Assembly (NCBI RefSeq): GCF_000972385.1
Contig: NZ_JXTE01000083.1
Location: forward strand, 1-31,644
Direction of reading: 5' to 3'
DNA: 31,644 nt
Source: Streptomyces sp. WM6386
GTDB taxonomy: Bacteria > Actinomycetota > Actinomycetes > Streptomycetales > Streptomycetaceae
Shown piece after piece: positions 19,170 to 26,829 of this stretch. The first letter of the stretch is position 1. Every line of letters starts with the position of its first letter. The notes under the pieces were generated by a model, which made no database searches, was not told the DNA's origin, and was given only the letters and a program-made list of their open reading frames with translations. Both the position numbers and the translations under genes were made by a program.

Positions 19170-19841
19170 GTGGAGGACAGGGTGCGGGTGGTCATCGCCG
19201 AGGATTCGGTTCTGCTCAGGGAAGGGCTGACCCGGCTGTTGACCGACCGTGGGCACGACGTCGTCGCCGGCGTCGGCGACGGGGAGGCACTGGTCAAGAC
19301 CATTACGGAGCTGGACGCACAGGGGGAACTGCCCGACGTCGTCGTCGCCGATGTGCGGATGCCGCCGACGCACACCGACGAAGGGGTGCGGGCCGCCGTA
19401 CAGCTGCGCAAGGCCCATCCCGGACTCGGGGTCCTGGTGCTGTCGCAGTACGTGGAGGAGCGGTACGCGACGGAACTGCTCGCCGGTTCCAGTCACGGCG
19501 TCGGCTATCTCCTCAAGGACCGGGTAGCCGAGGTTCGTGAGTTCGTGGACGCGGTTGTACGGGTCGCCGGGGGCGGTACGGCGCTGGACCCGGAGGTCGT
19601 CGCGCAGCTGCTGGGCCGCAGCCGCAAGCAGGACGTGCTCGCGGGACTCACCCCGCGGGAACGGGAGGTACTGGGGCTGATGGCCGAGGGACGGACGAAC
19701 TCGGCGATCGCGCGGCAGCTCGTGGTGAGCGACGGCGCCGTCGAGAAGCACGTCAGCAACATCTTTCTGAAGCTGGGCCTCTCCCCGAGTGACGGGGATC
19801 ACCGACGTGTTCTTGCGGTCCTCACCTATCTGAACTCCTGA
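19170..19841 (+). CDS. NarL/LuxR-type response regulator
   Basis: This encodes a protein of about 223 residues. The receiver domain begins VRVVIAEDSVLLREGLTRLL, with the acidic pair ED, the phosphoacceptor aspartate in VVVADVRMPP and the lysine in GYLLKDRV. The C-terminal LuxR-type helix-turn-helix is LTPREREVLGLMAEGRTN, then AIARQLVVSDGAVEKHVSNIF. Start choice is uncertain. GTG at 19170 gives VEDRVRVV; GTG at 19182 has GGAGG 5 nt upstream and gives the bare domain; the frame is open back to 19095 but without homology. It lies between the kinases and korAB on the same strand, so it is the likely partner of one or both kinases. Confidence 0.9.
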   Translation: MEDRVRVVIAEDSVLLREGLTRLLTDRGHDVVAGVGDGEALVKTITELDAQGELPDVVVADVRMPPTHTDEGVRAAVQLRKAHPGLGVLVLSQYVEERYATELLAGSSHGVGYLLKDRVAEVREFVDAVVRVAGGGTALDPEVVAQLLGRSRKQDVLAGLTPREREVLGLMAEGRTNSAIARQLVVSDGAVEKHVSNIFLKLGLSPSDGDHRRVLAVLTYLNS

Positions 19842-20094
19842 CGCCCTGACACCGTGTCAGCCATATGGGTGACACCGGTCAGGGGGTCCAGAACCGAACG
19901 TCAGCGGGGAGCGTCTTGTAGGGAAGCGCCGGGGGCGAGTAAATCATGACAAGTCAGGGCGGCAGACCGTCTCAAAATCGTGTCCATCATGCGAATGGCC
20001 ACAGGAAGGCGACCCTTACAGACGTAGGGTTGATGCTGGGTGGGCCTGCGGGAGGGCCTGTCCCGGACAGCTGCCTCGAAGGAGGTCCAGTTCA
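19842..20094. promoter_or_regulatory. korA upstream region with inverted repeats
   Basis: This 253-bp gap is less GC-rich than its surroundings (for example GAGTAAATCATGACAAG near 19938). It contains a 7-bp inverted repeat CTGACAC-C-GTGTCAG (19846-19860) right after the regulator stop. An imperfect palindrome ACCCTTAC-AGAC-GTAGGGT (20012-20030) lies about 65 nt before korA. AAGGAGG (20079-20085) is the korA ribosome binding site. Exact promoter elements could not be assigned. Confidence 0.4.
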
Positions 20095-22023
20095 GTGACC
20101 AGCCAGGTCAGTAGCCCAGCGGAGCAGGCCGACGAAGCCGTCGTGGGAGAGCAGCGCAAACCGGCAGGGACCAAGGACGTCCGCCGGCTGGACCGGGTCA
20201 TCATTCGTTTCGCGGGCGATTCGGGTGACGGTATGCAGCTCACCGGTGACCGCTTCACCTCCGAGACAGCGACCTTCGGCAACGACCTCTCCACCCTGCC
20301 GAACTTCCCCGCCGAGATCCGGGCACCCGCCGGAACCCTGCCCGGCGTCTCCAGCTTCCAGCTGCACTTCGCCGACCACGACATCCTCACCCCGGGCGAC
20401 GCACCCAACGTCCTGGTCGCGATGAACCCGGCCGCCCTCAAAGCCAACATCGCCGACCTGCCACGCGGCGCCGAGATCATCGTCAACACCGACGAATTCA
20501 CCAAACGGGCCATGCAGAAAGTCGGCTACCCGGCCTCACCCCTGGAAGACGGCTCCCTGGACGGCTACAGCCTCCACCCCGTCCCCCTGACCACCCTGAC
20601 CGTCGAAGCCCTCAAGGAATTCGACCTCAGCCGCAAAGAAGCCGAACGCAGCAAGAACATGTTCGCGCTCGGCCTCCTGTCCTGGATGTACCACCGGCCC
20701 ACCGCCGGCACCGAACGCTTCCTGAAGACCAAGTTCGCCAGGAAACCCGAGATCATGAAGGCGAACCTGGCCGCCTTCCACGCCGGCTGGAACTTCGGCG
20801 AGACCACCGAGGACTTCGCCGTCTCCTACGAGGTCGCCCCCGCCGCCACCGCGTTCCCCACCGGCACCTACCGCAACATCTCCGGAAACCTGGCCCTGTC
20901 CTACGGACTCATCACCGCATCCCGCCAGGCAGACCTGCCCCTCTTCCTGGGCTCCTACCCCATCACCCCCGCCTCCGACATCCTCCACGAACTGAGCCGC
21001 CACAAGAACTTCGGCGTGCGCACCTTCCAGGCCGAGGACGAGATCGCCGGCATCGGCGCCGCACTGGGCGCCGCCTTCGGCGGCAGCCTCGCCGTGACCA
21101 CCACCTCCGGCCCCGGCGTGGCCCTGAAGTCGGAGACCATCGGCCTGGCCGTCTCGCTGGAACTGCCGCTGCTGGTCATCGACATCCAGCGCGGCGGGCC
21201 CTCCACCGGCCTGCCCACCAAAACCGAACAGGCCGACCTGCTCCAGGCCATGTTCGGCCGCAACGGTGAGGCGCCGGTACCGATCGTCGCGCCGAAGACA
21301 CCCGGGGACTGCTTCGATGCGGCGGTGGAGGCGGCACGGATCGCGCTGGCCTACCGCACCCCGGTCATGCTCCTCTCCGACGGCTACCTCGCCAACGGCT
21401 CCGAGCCCTGGCGCATCCCGGACATCGACGAACTCCCCGACCTCACCGTCCAGTTCACCCAGGGACCCAACCACACCCTGGACGACGGCACCGAGGTCTT
21501 CTGGCCCTACAAACGCGACCCGCAGACCCTGGCCCGCCCCTGGGCCATCCCGGGCACACCCGGCCTGGAACACCGCATCGGCGGCATCGAGAAACAGGAC
21601 GGCACCGGCAACATCTCCTACGACCCCGCCAACCACGACTTCATGGTCCGCACCCGACAGGCCAAGATCGACGGCATCGACGTACCCGACATCGAGGTCG
21701 ACGACCCACACGAGGCCCACACCCTCGTCCTGGGCTGGGGCTCCACCTACGGACCGATCACGGCAGCGGTACGGCGGCTGCGAGCGGCCGGGGAATCCAT
21801 CGCACAGGCCCACCTACGCCACCTCAACCCCTTCCCCCGCAACCTCGGCACGGTGGTGAAGCGTTACGACAAGGTGGTGATCCCCGAGATGAACCTCGGG
21901 CAGCTCGCCACGCTGATCCGGGCGAAGTACCTGGTCGACGCCCACTCGTACAACCAGGTGAACGGCATGCCGTTCAAGGCCGAGCAGCTCGCCACGGCTC
22001 TCAAGGAGGCCATCGATGGCTGA
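20095..22023 (+). CDS. korA: 2-oxoacid:ferredoxin oxidoreductase, alpha subunit (gamma-alpha fusion)
   Basis: This encodes a 642-residue protein. The gamma domain comes first (about residues 20-200; RFAGDSGDGMQLTGDRF, PNFPAEIRAPAGTLPGVSSFQ). The pyrimidine-binding alpha domain follows (about 255-620; FLGSYPITPASDILHELS, FQAEDEIAGIGAALGAAFGG, TTTSGPGVALKSE). This is the architecture of KorA in two-subunit 2-oxoglutarate synthases of actinobacteria. With KorB it converts a 2-oxoacid, probably 2-oxoglutarate, plus CoA and oxidised ferredoxin to acyl-CoA, CO2 and reduced ferredoxin. The start is GTG, with AAGGAGG 9 nt upstream. It overlaps korB by 8 nt. Substrate preference is inferred from family resemblance. 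Confidence 0.93.
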   Translation: MTSQVSSPAEQADEAVVGEQRKPAGTKDVRRLDRVIIRFAGDSGDGMQLTGDRFTSETATFGNDLSTLPNFPAEIRAPAGTLPGVSSFQLHFADHDILTPGDAPNVLVAMNPAALKANIADLPRGAEIIVNTDEFTKRAMQKVGYPASPLEDGSLDGYSLHPVPLTTLTVEALKEFDLSRKEAERSKNMFALGLLSWMYHRPTAGTERFLKTKFARKPEIMKANLAAFHAGWNFGETTEDFAVSYEVAPAATAFPTGTYRNISGNLALSYGLITASRQADLPLFLGSYPITPASDILHELSRHKNFGVRTFQAEDEIAGIGAALGAAFGGSLAVTTTSGPGVALKSETIGLAVSLELPLLVIDIQRGGPSTGLPTKTEQADLLQAMFGRNGEAPVPIVAPKTPGDCFDAAVEAARIALAYRTPVMLLSDGYLANGSEPWRIPDIDELPDLTVQFTQGPNHTLDDGTEVFWPYKRDPQTLARPWAIPGTPGLEHRIGGIEKQDGTGNISYDPANHDFMVRTRQAKIDGIDVPDIEVDDPHEAHTLVLGWGSTYGPITAAVRRLRAAGESIAQAHLRHLNPFPRNLGTVVKRYDKVVIPEMNLGQLATLIRAKYLVDAHSYNQVNGMPFKAEQLATALKEAIDG

Positions 22024-23095
22024 GACGTCCACGGAAGGCACGGGCACGATCGAGGCGCTTTCCCTCGTTCCCAAGGCCGAGGGCCGGCAGTCCATGAAGG
22101 ACTTCAAGTCCGACCAGGAAGTGCGCTGGTGCCCCGGCTGCGGTGACTACGCGATCCTCGCCGCCGTCCAGGGCTTCATGCCGGAACTGGGCCTGGCCAA
22201 AGAGAACATCGTCTTCGTCTCGGGCATCGGCTGCTCCTCCCGCTTCCCGTACTACATGGACACCTACGGCATGCACTCCATCCACGGCCGCGCACCCGCC
22301 ATCGCGACGGGCCTGGCGACCTCGCGGCGTGATCTGTCGGTGTGGGTGGTGACCGGCGACGGCGACGCGCTGTCGATCGGCGGCAACCACCTCATCCACG
22401 CCCTGCGCCGCAACGTCAACCTCAAGATCCTGCTCTTCAACAACCGGATCTACGGCCTGACGAAGGGGCAGTACTCGCCGACGTCGGAGGTCGGGAAGAT
22501 CACCAAGTCGACGCCGATGGGCTCGCTGGACGCCCCCTTCAATCCGGTGTCGCTGGCGATCGGCGCGGAGGCATCGTTCGTGGCGCGGACGGTGGACTCC
22601 GACCGCAAGCACCTGACCGAGGTCCTGCGCCAGGCAGCAGCTCATCCGGGCACAGCCCTCGTCGAGATCTACCAGAACTGCAACATCTTCAACGACGGCG
22701 CCTTCGAGGTCCTCAAGGACCGCCAGCAGGCCGAAGAAGCGGTCATCCGCCTGGAGCACGGCCAGCCGATCCGCTTCGGCGCCGACGGCTCGAAGGGGGT
22801 CGTACGGGACCGGCTCACCGGCGACCTGAAGGTGGTCACGGTGACGCCGGAGAACGAGGCGGAGGTCCTGGTCCACGACGCGCACTCGGCATCCCCGACC
22901 ACCGCCTTCGCCCTCTCCCGCCTCGCCGACCCGGACACCCTGCACCACACCCCCATCGGAGTGCTCCGGTCCGTGAACCGGCCCGTCTACGACACGCAGA
23001 TGGCCGACCAACTGGACACGGCGATCGAGCAGAACGGCAAGGGCGACCTGGCGGCGCTCCTCGCCGGCGGCGACACGTGGACGGTCGTCGGCTGA
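22016..23095 (+). CDS. korB: 2-oxoacid:ferredoxin oxidoreductase, beta subunit
   Basis: This encodes the 359-residue thiamine-diphosphate and Fe-S subunit. WCPGCGDY gives C39 and C42, GIGCSSRF gives C73, and YQNCNIFND gives C222; these four cysteines match the [4Fe-4S] ligand pattern of KorB-type enzymes. The TPP/Mg motif is GDGDALSIGGNH (from 114), with the partner asparagines in LLFNNRIYGLTKGQYSPTS. Catalysis is cytosolic. The ATG overlaps korA by 8 nt, so expression is coupled. No ferredoxin gene is present in the window, so the electron acceptor is encoded elsewhere. Confidence 0.94.
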   Translation: MAETSTEGTGTIEALSLVPKAEGRQSMKDFKSDQEVRWCPGCGDYAILAAVQGFMPELGLAKENIVFVSGIGCSSRFPYYMDTYGMHSIHGRAPAIATGLATSRRDLSVWVVTGDGDALSIGGNHLIHALRRNVNLKILLFNNRIYGLTKGQYSPTSEVGKITKSTPMGSLDAPFNPVSLAIGAEASFVARTVDSDRKHLTEVLRQAAAHPGTALVEIYQNCNIFNDGAFEVLKDRQQAEEAVIRLEHGQPIRFGADGSKGVVRDRLTGDLKVVTVTPENEAEVLVHDAHSASPTTAFALSRLADPDTLHHTPIGVLRSVNRPVYDTQMADQLDTAIEQNGKGDLAALLAGGDTWTVVG

Positions 23096-23112
23096 CAGCC
23101 GGTGAACATGCG

Positions 23113-23146
23113 GAGGGCCCGGATGCGGTACGGCATCCGGGCCCTC
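23113..23146 (+). terminator. strong terminator hairpin after korB
   Basis: A perfect 14-bp inverted repeat (23113-23126 with 23133-23146, 6-nt loop) lies 17 nt past the korB stop and just beyond the 3' end of the convergent small gene at 23151. It can serve both transcripts. Confidence 0.85.
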
Positions 23147-23150
23147 GGCG

Positions 23151-23339
23151 TCAGGCGTCGGGAATATCTCTCTTGGCGCGCAGGAGAGTGTCTCGCGTGA
23201 TGACGACGATGCGTTCGTAGTCGGCGCGGGCGGCGTCCGCCGGGAGCATCGCGTCGAGTTCGTCAGTGCGGTCGGTGCCGATCACCGCAAAGCTTCCGTC
23301 GCTGAGCTCGAACAGGTCAGGGCACGTTTCGCCATTCAT
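23151..23339 (-). CDS. small conserved Streptomyces protein of unknown function
   Basis: This encodes 62 residues starting MNGETCPDLFELSDGSFAVIGTD and ending RAKRDIPDA. I recognise this as a widespread short Streptomyces protein whose members share the MNGETCPD start, the SFAVIGTD strand, PADA and RIVVITRDTL. No biochemical function is established. The ATG at 23339 has AGGGAG almost adjacent, so the spacing is poor. A GTG at 23408 in the same frame would add 23 residues without family resemblance. It follows the DUF6082-like gene on the same strand. Confidence 0.75.
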   Translation of the reverse strand: MNGETCPDLFELSDGSFAVIGTDRTDELDAMLPADAARADYERIVVITRDTLLRAKRDIPDA

Positions 23340-23454
23340 ACTCCCTCGCTGACGAGGGGAATCGCCGAGCCGGCGGACAACACTGACACTGGGGAGTTCG
23401 GTGTGCACGGAGACCCTGTTCTAGAGCCGGACAGAGTGAAGCCAGGCCCTTGGA

Positions 23455-23475
23455 TTAGACGTGGTAGACGTCCAA
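23455..23475. promoter_or_regulatory. palindromic operator candidate upstream of the 62-aa gene
   Basis: TTAGACGT (23455-23462), a 5-nt spacer, then ACGTCCAA (23468-23475) form a 21-bp near-perfect palindrome with one mismatch. It resembles the AGACGTCT-type sites bound by some Streptomyces GntR-family regulators. It lies about 115 nt upstream of the 62-aa gene. Assignment is by eye. Confidence 0.4.
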
Positions 23476-23493
23476 CCAAACCTATCAGGGTTC

Positions 23494-23549
23494 CCATGAG
23501 TCACGGATGAAAACCCCTTCCTCACCGGAAGGTTGAAAGGGTCTCATGG
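23494..23549. terminator. nested hairpins downstream of the DUF6082-like gene
   Basis: CCATGAG (23494-23500) pairs with CTCATGG (23543-23549). Inside, CCTTCC (23516-23521) pairs with GGAAGG (23527-23532). On the minus strand this lies just past the stop at 23570 and could end that transcript. The AT content is higher than in neighbouring DNA. Confidence 0.4.
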
Positions 23550-23569
23550 CCTTGACACTTGATGCCGAA

Positions 23570-24301
23570 TCAGGTTTCCCCTGATGGTCCGACAACCCAC
23601 CATTCATCCGGATCCTCAGCAAGCTCCTCCATGATCAAATCAACCGCTTTACCGACTTTCGCCTCGATTGATTCCGGCGGCAGGCTCCGGCGATGCTGAT
23701 CAGTCATCCCCCAGTACTCCTTGAACACCTGATTTCGAGCCAGTACCCGCAGGTACCCAATCATTTCGACCCACCCGTAGGCGCCGATACGGTGCCCCAG
23801 GATGGTCGCGCTGTACTCGCGGTTGGCGAAGAGCACTTGCCGACGCTTGCCGTCGGAGAGGCTGTCGAGCGTGCTCATGGCAGACGCCAGCGCAGGATCC
23901 GACATGGCGTGATCCACCTGAGCCGCGGTGATGCGATGCAACTGGAGCAGGTTGGCGTTGCGGATCTCGTCGGCGAGACGCGTGACTTCGACCAGGAGCT
24001 GCAGGGCCAGGTCCTCCTGTCGCCGACGCCAAGCCTGGCGCGGAAAGGAGGGTCGTGTCCGACCTCGCCGCGCCCGCGCTGCAGAACCGATCCTGCGCGC
24101 GTCCGGATTCTCTGTGGCCAAAGCGAACCCCCGAGTCAGGCGTCCGGGCGCCGGTCGATGTCTCGTGGGCGGCACGAGGACCGGCGCGCGGGTGGGCACA
24201 ACGCCCCGCCCCCAGCATGCCGGGCGGTTCAAGTCGGCGTGGGAGGCGGAAAGGGGGCGCATGGAAGGACGTACCGCTCGTGTCGACCAACGCCCTGTCA
24301 T
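23570..24301 (-). CDS. DUF6082-like protein, probably with a degraded 5' end
   Basis: The last 160 residues look like the Streptomyces DUF6082 family: IRNANLLQLHRITAAQVDHAM, RRQVLFANREYSATILGHRIGAYGWVEM and YLRVLARNQVFKEYW. The ending DEWWVVG is characteristic. Family members usually begin with membrane helices. Here the upstream 80 residues are arginine-rich with no hydrophobic segment or homology, so the 5' part is either lost or out of frame. The start is therefore uncertain; the ATG at 24301 only marks the longest frame. Function is unknown. Confidence 0.55.
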   Translation of the reverse strand: MTGRWSTRAVRPSMRPLSASHADLNRPACWGRGVVPTRAPVLVPPTRHRPAPGRLTRGFALATENPDARRIGSAARARRGRTRPSFPRQAWRRRQEDLALQLLVEVTRLADEIRNANLLQLHRITAAQVDHAMSDPALASAMSTLDSLSDGKRRQVLFANREYSATILGHRIGAYGWVEMIGYLRVLARNQVFKEYWGMTDQHRRSLPPESIEAKVGKAVDLIMEELAEDPDEWWVVGPSGET

Positions 24302-24362
24302 GTATGTGCCCGGCGAGCGCCGTCGGCATACGTTCGGCAGGCCCTGAGCGATTGCGTCATTC

Positions 24363-24755
24363 CTACTCAGAGGCCCGTTTCCGCGCGTCGTACCCCTCCC
24401 GCGCCTCCTGCACCGCCCCCATCCGCGCCTCCGTCCACGCCGCGAGCCCCCGCACCTGCTCCGCGGCCTCGCGGCCCAGGTCGGTGAGGGAGTAGTCGAC
24501 GCGTGGGGGGATCACCGGTTTGGCGTCCCGGTGTACGAAGCCGTCCCGCTCCAGCGTCTGGAGGGTCTGGGTGAGCATCTTCTCGCTGACGCCGCGGCCG
24601 ACGCCGCCGATCTCGCGGCGGAGCTCGCTGAAGCGGTACGAGCGGTCCAGGAGGGCGATCAGGACCAGGACGCCCCAGCGGCTGGTGACGTGCTCCAGGA
24701 CCAGGCGGTGCGGGCACATGGCCTCGACACTCGTCTCCACGCTGCTTACTGCCAT
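24363..24755 (-). CDS. HxlR-family transcriptional regulator, single cysteine (QorR/YodB type)
   Basis: This encodes a 130-residue winged-helix regulator. HxlR hallmarks are SRWGVLVLIALLDRSYRFSELRREIGGV (about 25-52), SEKMLTQTLQTLERDGFV, then PPRVDYSLTDLG. The only cysteine is C14 in EAMCPHR, the position used for thiol/quinone sensing in the YodB and QorR members. Those proteins repress an adjacent quinone reductase or azoreductase and are inactivated by electrophiles or oxidants. The divergent neighbour here is a QorB-like enzyme, so the same arrangement is likely. The start is ATG at 24755. Confidence 0.9.
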   Translation of the reverse strand: MAVSSVETSVEAMCPHRLVLEHVTSRWGVLVLIALLDRSYRFSELRREIGGVGRGVSEKMLTQTLQTLERDGFVHRDAKPVIPPRVDYSLTDLGREAAEQVRGLAAWTEARMGAVQEAREGYDARKRASE

Positions 24756-24758
24756 GCC

Positions 24759-24816
24759 AGTACCTTACTTCAAAGTGGGTACTTTCAAACAGTTAGCGCA
24801 CCCCCTATGGTTAGCG
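24759..24816. promoter_or_regulatory. operator palindrome and promoter of the HxlR/quinone-reductase divergon
   Basis: AGTACC (24759-24764) and GGTACT (24778-24783) form a 25-bp dyad immediately upstream of the regulator start. TATGGT (24806-24811) could be the -10 of the plus-strand gene. It is flanked by an 18-nt-phased direct repeat GTTAGCG (24792-24798 and 24810-24816). The dyad placement fits autoregulation and repression of the divergent gene. Confidence 0.55.
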
Positions 24817-24846
24817 TCACCGCACCCCACAAGGAGATCGCACACC

Positions 24847-25701
<855 letters not shown>

Positions 25702-25728
25702 CACTCCCCCAAGGCCCTTGAGTCTCCG

Positions 25729-25778
25729 ACCCCCGCCTGTCATGACCGTATAGCGATACGGGCATGACAGGCGGGGGT
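25729..25778 (+). terminator. strong terminator hairpin after the quinone reductase gene
   Basis: Sixteen-base perfect arms (25729-25744 with 25763-25778) enclose a second stem CCGTAT/ATACGG (25746-25751 with 25756-25761). The structure is very stable and separates this gene from rarD. Confidence 0.85.
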
Positions 25779-25827
25779 GCTCGGCGTTACCTTCGTGCAG
25801 GCGAGGTCGACGTGAGAGGGAGGGCCC

Positions 25828-26829
25828 GTGAGCGGGAAGCCGAGGGGTGAGCGGCACATAGGACTGCTGAACGGCTTCGCCGCGTACGGGATGTGGGGGC
25901 TGTTCCCGCTCTACTTCCCCCTGCTGAAGCCCGCCGGATCGGCCGAGGTGCTCGCCCACCGGATGGCCTGGTCCTTCCTCGTCGTCACCCTGGCGCTGGT
26001 CGTCGTACGACGCTGGAAGTGGGCCGGCGAGCTGCTGCGGCAGCCGCGCAAGCTCGCGCTCATCTCGGTCGCCGCGGCCACCATCGCCGTCAACTGGGGC
26101 GTCTACATCTGGGCCGTGAACAACGAACGGGTCGTCGAGGCCTCCCTCGGCTACTTCATCAACCCCCTGGTCACCATCGCGATGGGCGTGCTGCTCCTGA
26201 AGGAGCGGCTGCGGCCCGTGCAGTGGGCGGCGGTCGCCGTCGGTGGCGGCGCCGTGGTCGTGCTCACCGTCGGGTACGGGCGTCCGCCGTGGATCTCACT
26301 CGTTCTCGCGTTCTCCTTCGCCACGTACGGCCTGGTGAAGAAGAAGGTCAACCTCGGCGGACTCGAATCGCTCGCCGCCGAGACCGCGATCCAGTTCCTG
26401 CCCGCGCTGGGCTATCTGCTGTGGCTGACCGCGCACGGCGACGCCACGATCGCCACCGAGGGCCCGGGGCACGCCGCCCTGCTCGCCGGGACCGGCCTGG
26501 TCACCGCGCTCCCCCTGGTCTGCTTCGGCGCGGCGGCCATCCGCGTGCCCCTCTCCACCCTCGGTCTGCTCCAGTACCTCGCACCGGTGTTCCAGTTCCT
26601 GCTGGGCATCACCTACTTCCACGAGGCCATGCCGCCGGAGCGCTGGGCCGGCTTCTCGCTGGTCTGGCTGGCGCTGTCGCTGCTCACCTGGGACGCGCTG
26701 CGCACGGCTCGCAGGCTCAGGGCACAGACCAGCAGGCCCAGCGCCACCATCGCGACGGGCACCACGAGCGCCGTACGGAACGCGGAGAGCGTCGCCTCGG
26801 GCCCGGACCCGGTGGAAGCCAAGCCGTAG
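25828..26829 (+). CDS. rarD: RarD/EamA-family transporter
   Basis: This encodes a 333-residue protein with ten hydrophobic segments in two EamA repeats. RarD signatures are GLLNGFAAYGMWGLFPLYFPLLKP at the N-terminus, AHRMAWS, NWGVYIWAVNNERVVEASLGYFINPL and LGLLQYLAPVFQFLLGI. RarD proteins are drug/metabolite superfamily membrane transporters; substrates are mostly unknown. The start is GTG at 25828 after GAGGGAGGG. The conserved core ends near LSLLTWDALRTARR (about residue 292). The last 40 residues are unconserved and are read from DNA that encodes the C-terminus of the convergent MFS gene. Confidence 0.92.
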   Translation: MSGKPRGERHIGLLNGFAAYGMWGLFPLYFPLLKPAGSAEVLAHRMAWSFLVVTLALVVVRRWKWAGELLRQPRKLALISVAAATIAVNWGVYIWAVNNERVVEASLGYFINPLVTIAMGVLLLKERLRPVQWAAVAVGGGAVVVLTVGYGRPPWISLVLAFSFATYGLVKKKVNLGGLESLAAETAIQFLPALGYLLWLTAHGDATIATEGPGHAALLAGTGLVTALPLVCFGAAAIRVPLSTLGLLQYLAPVFQFLLGITYFHEAMPPERWAGFSLVWLALSLLTWDALRTARRLRAQTSRPSATIATGTTSAVRNAESVASGPDPVEAKP

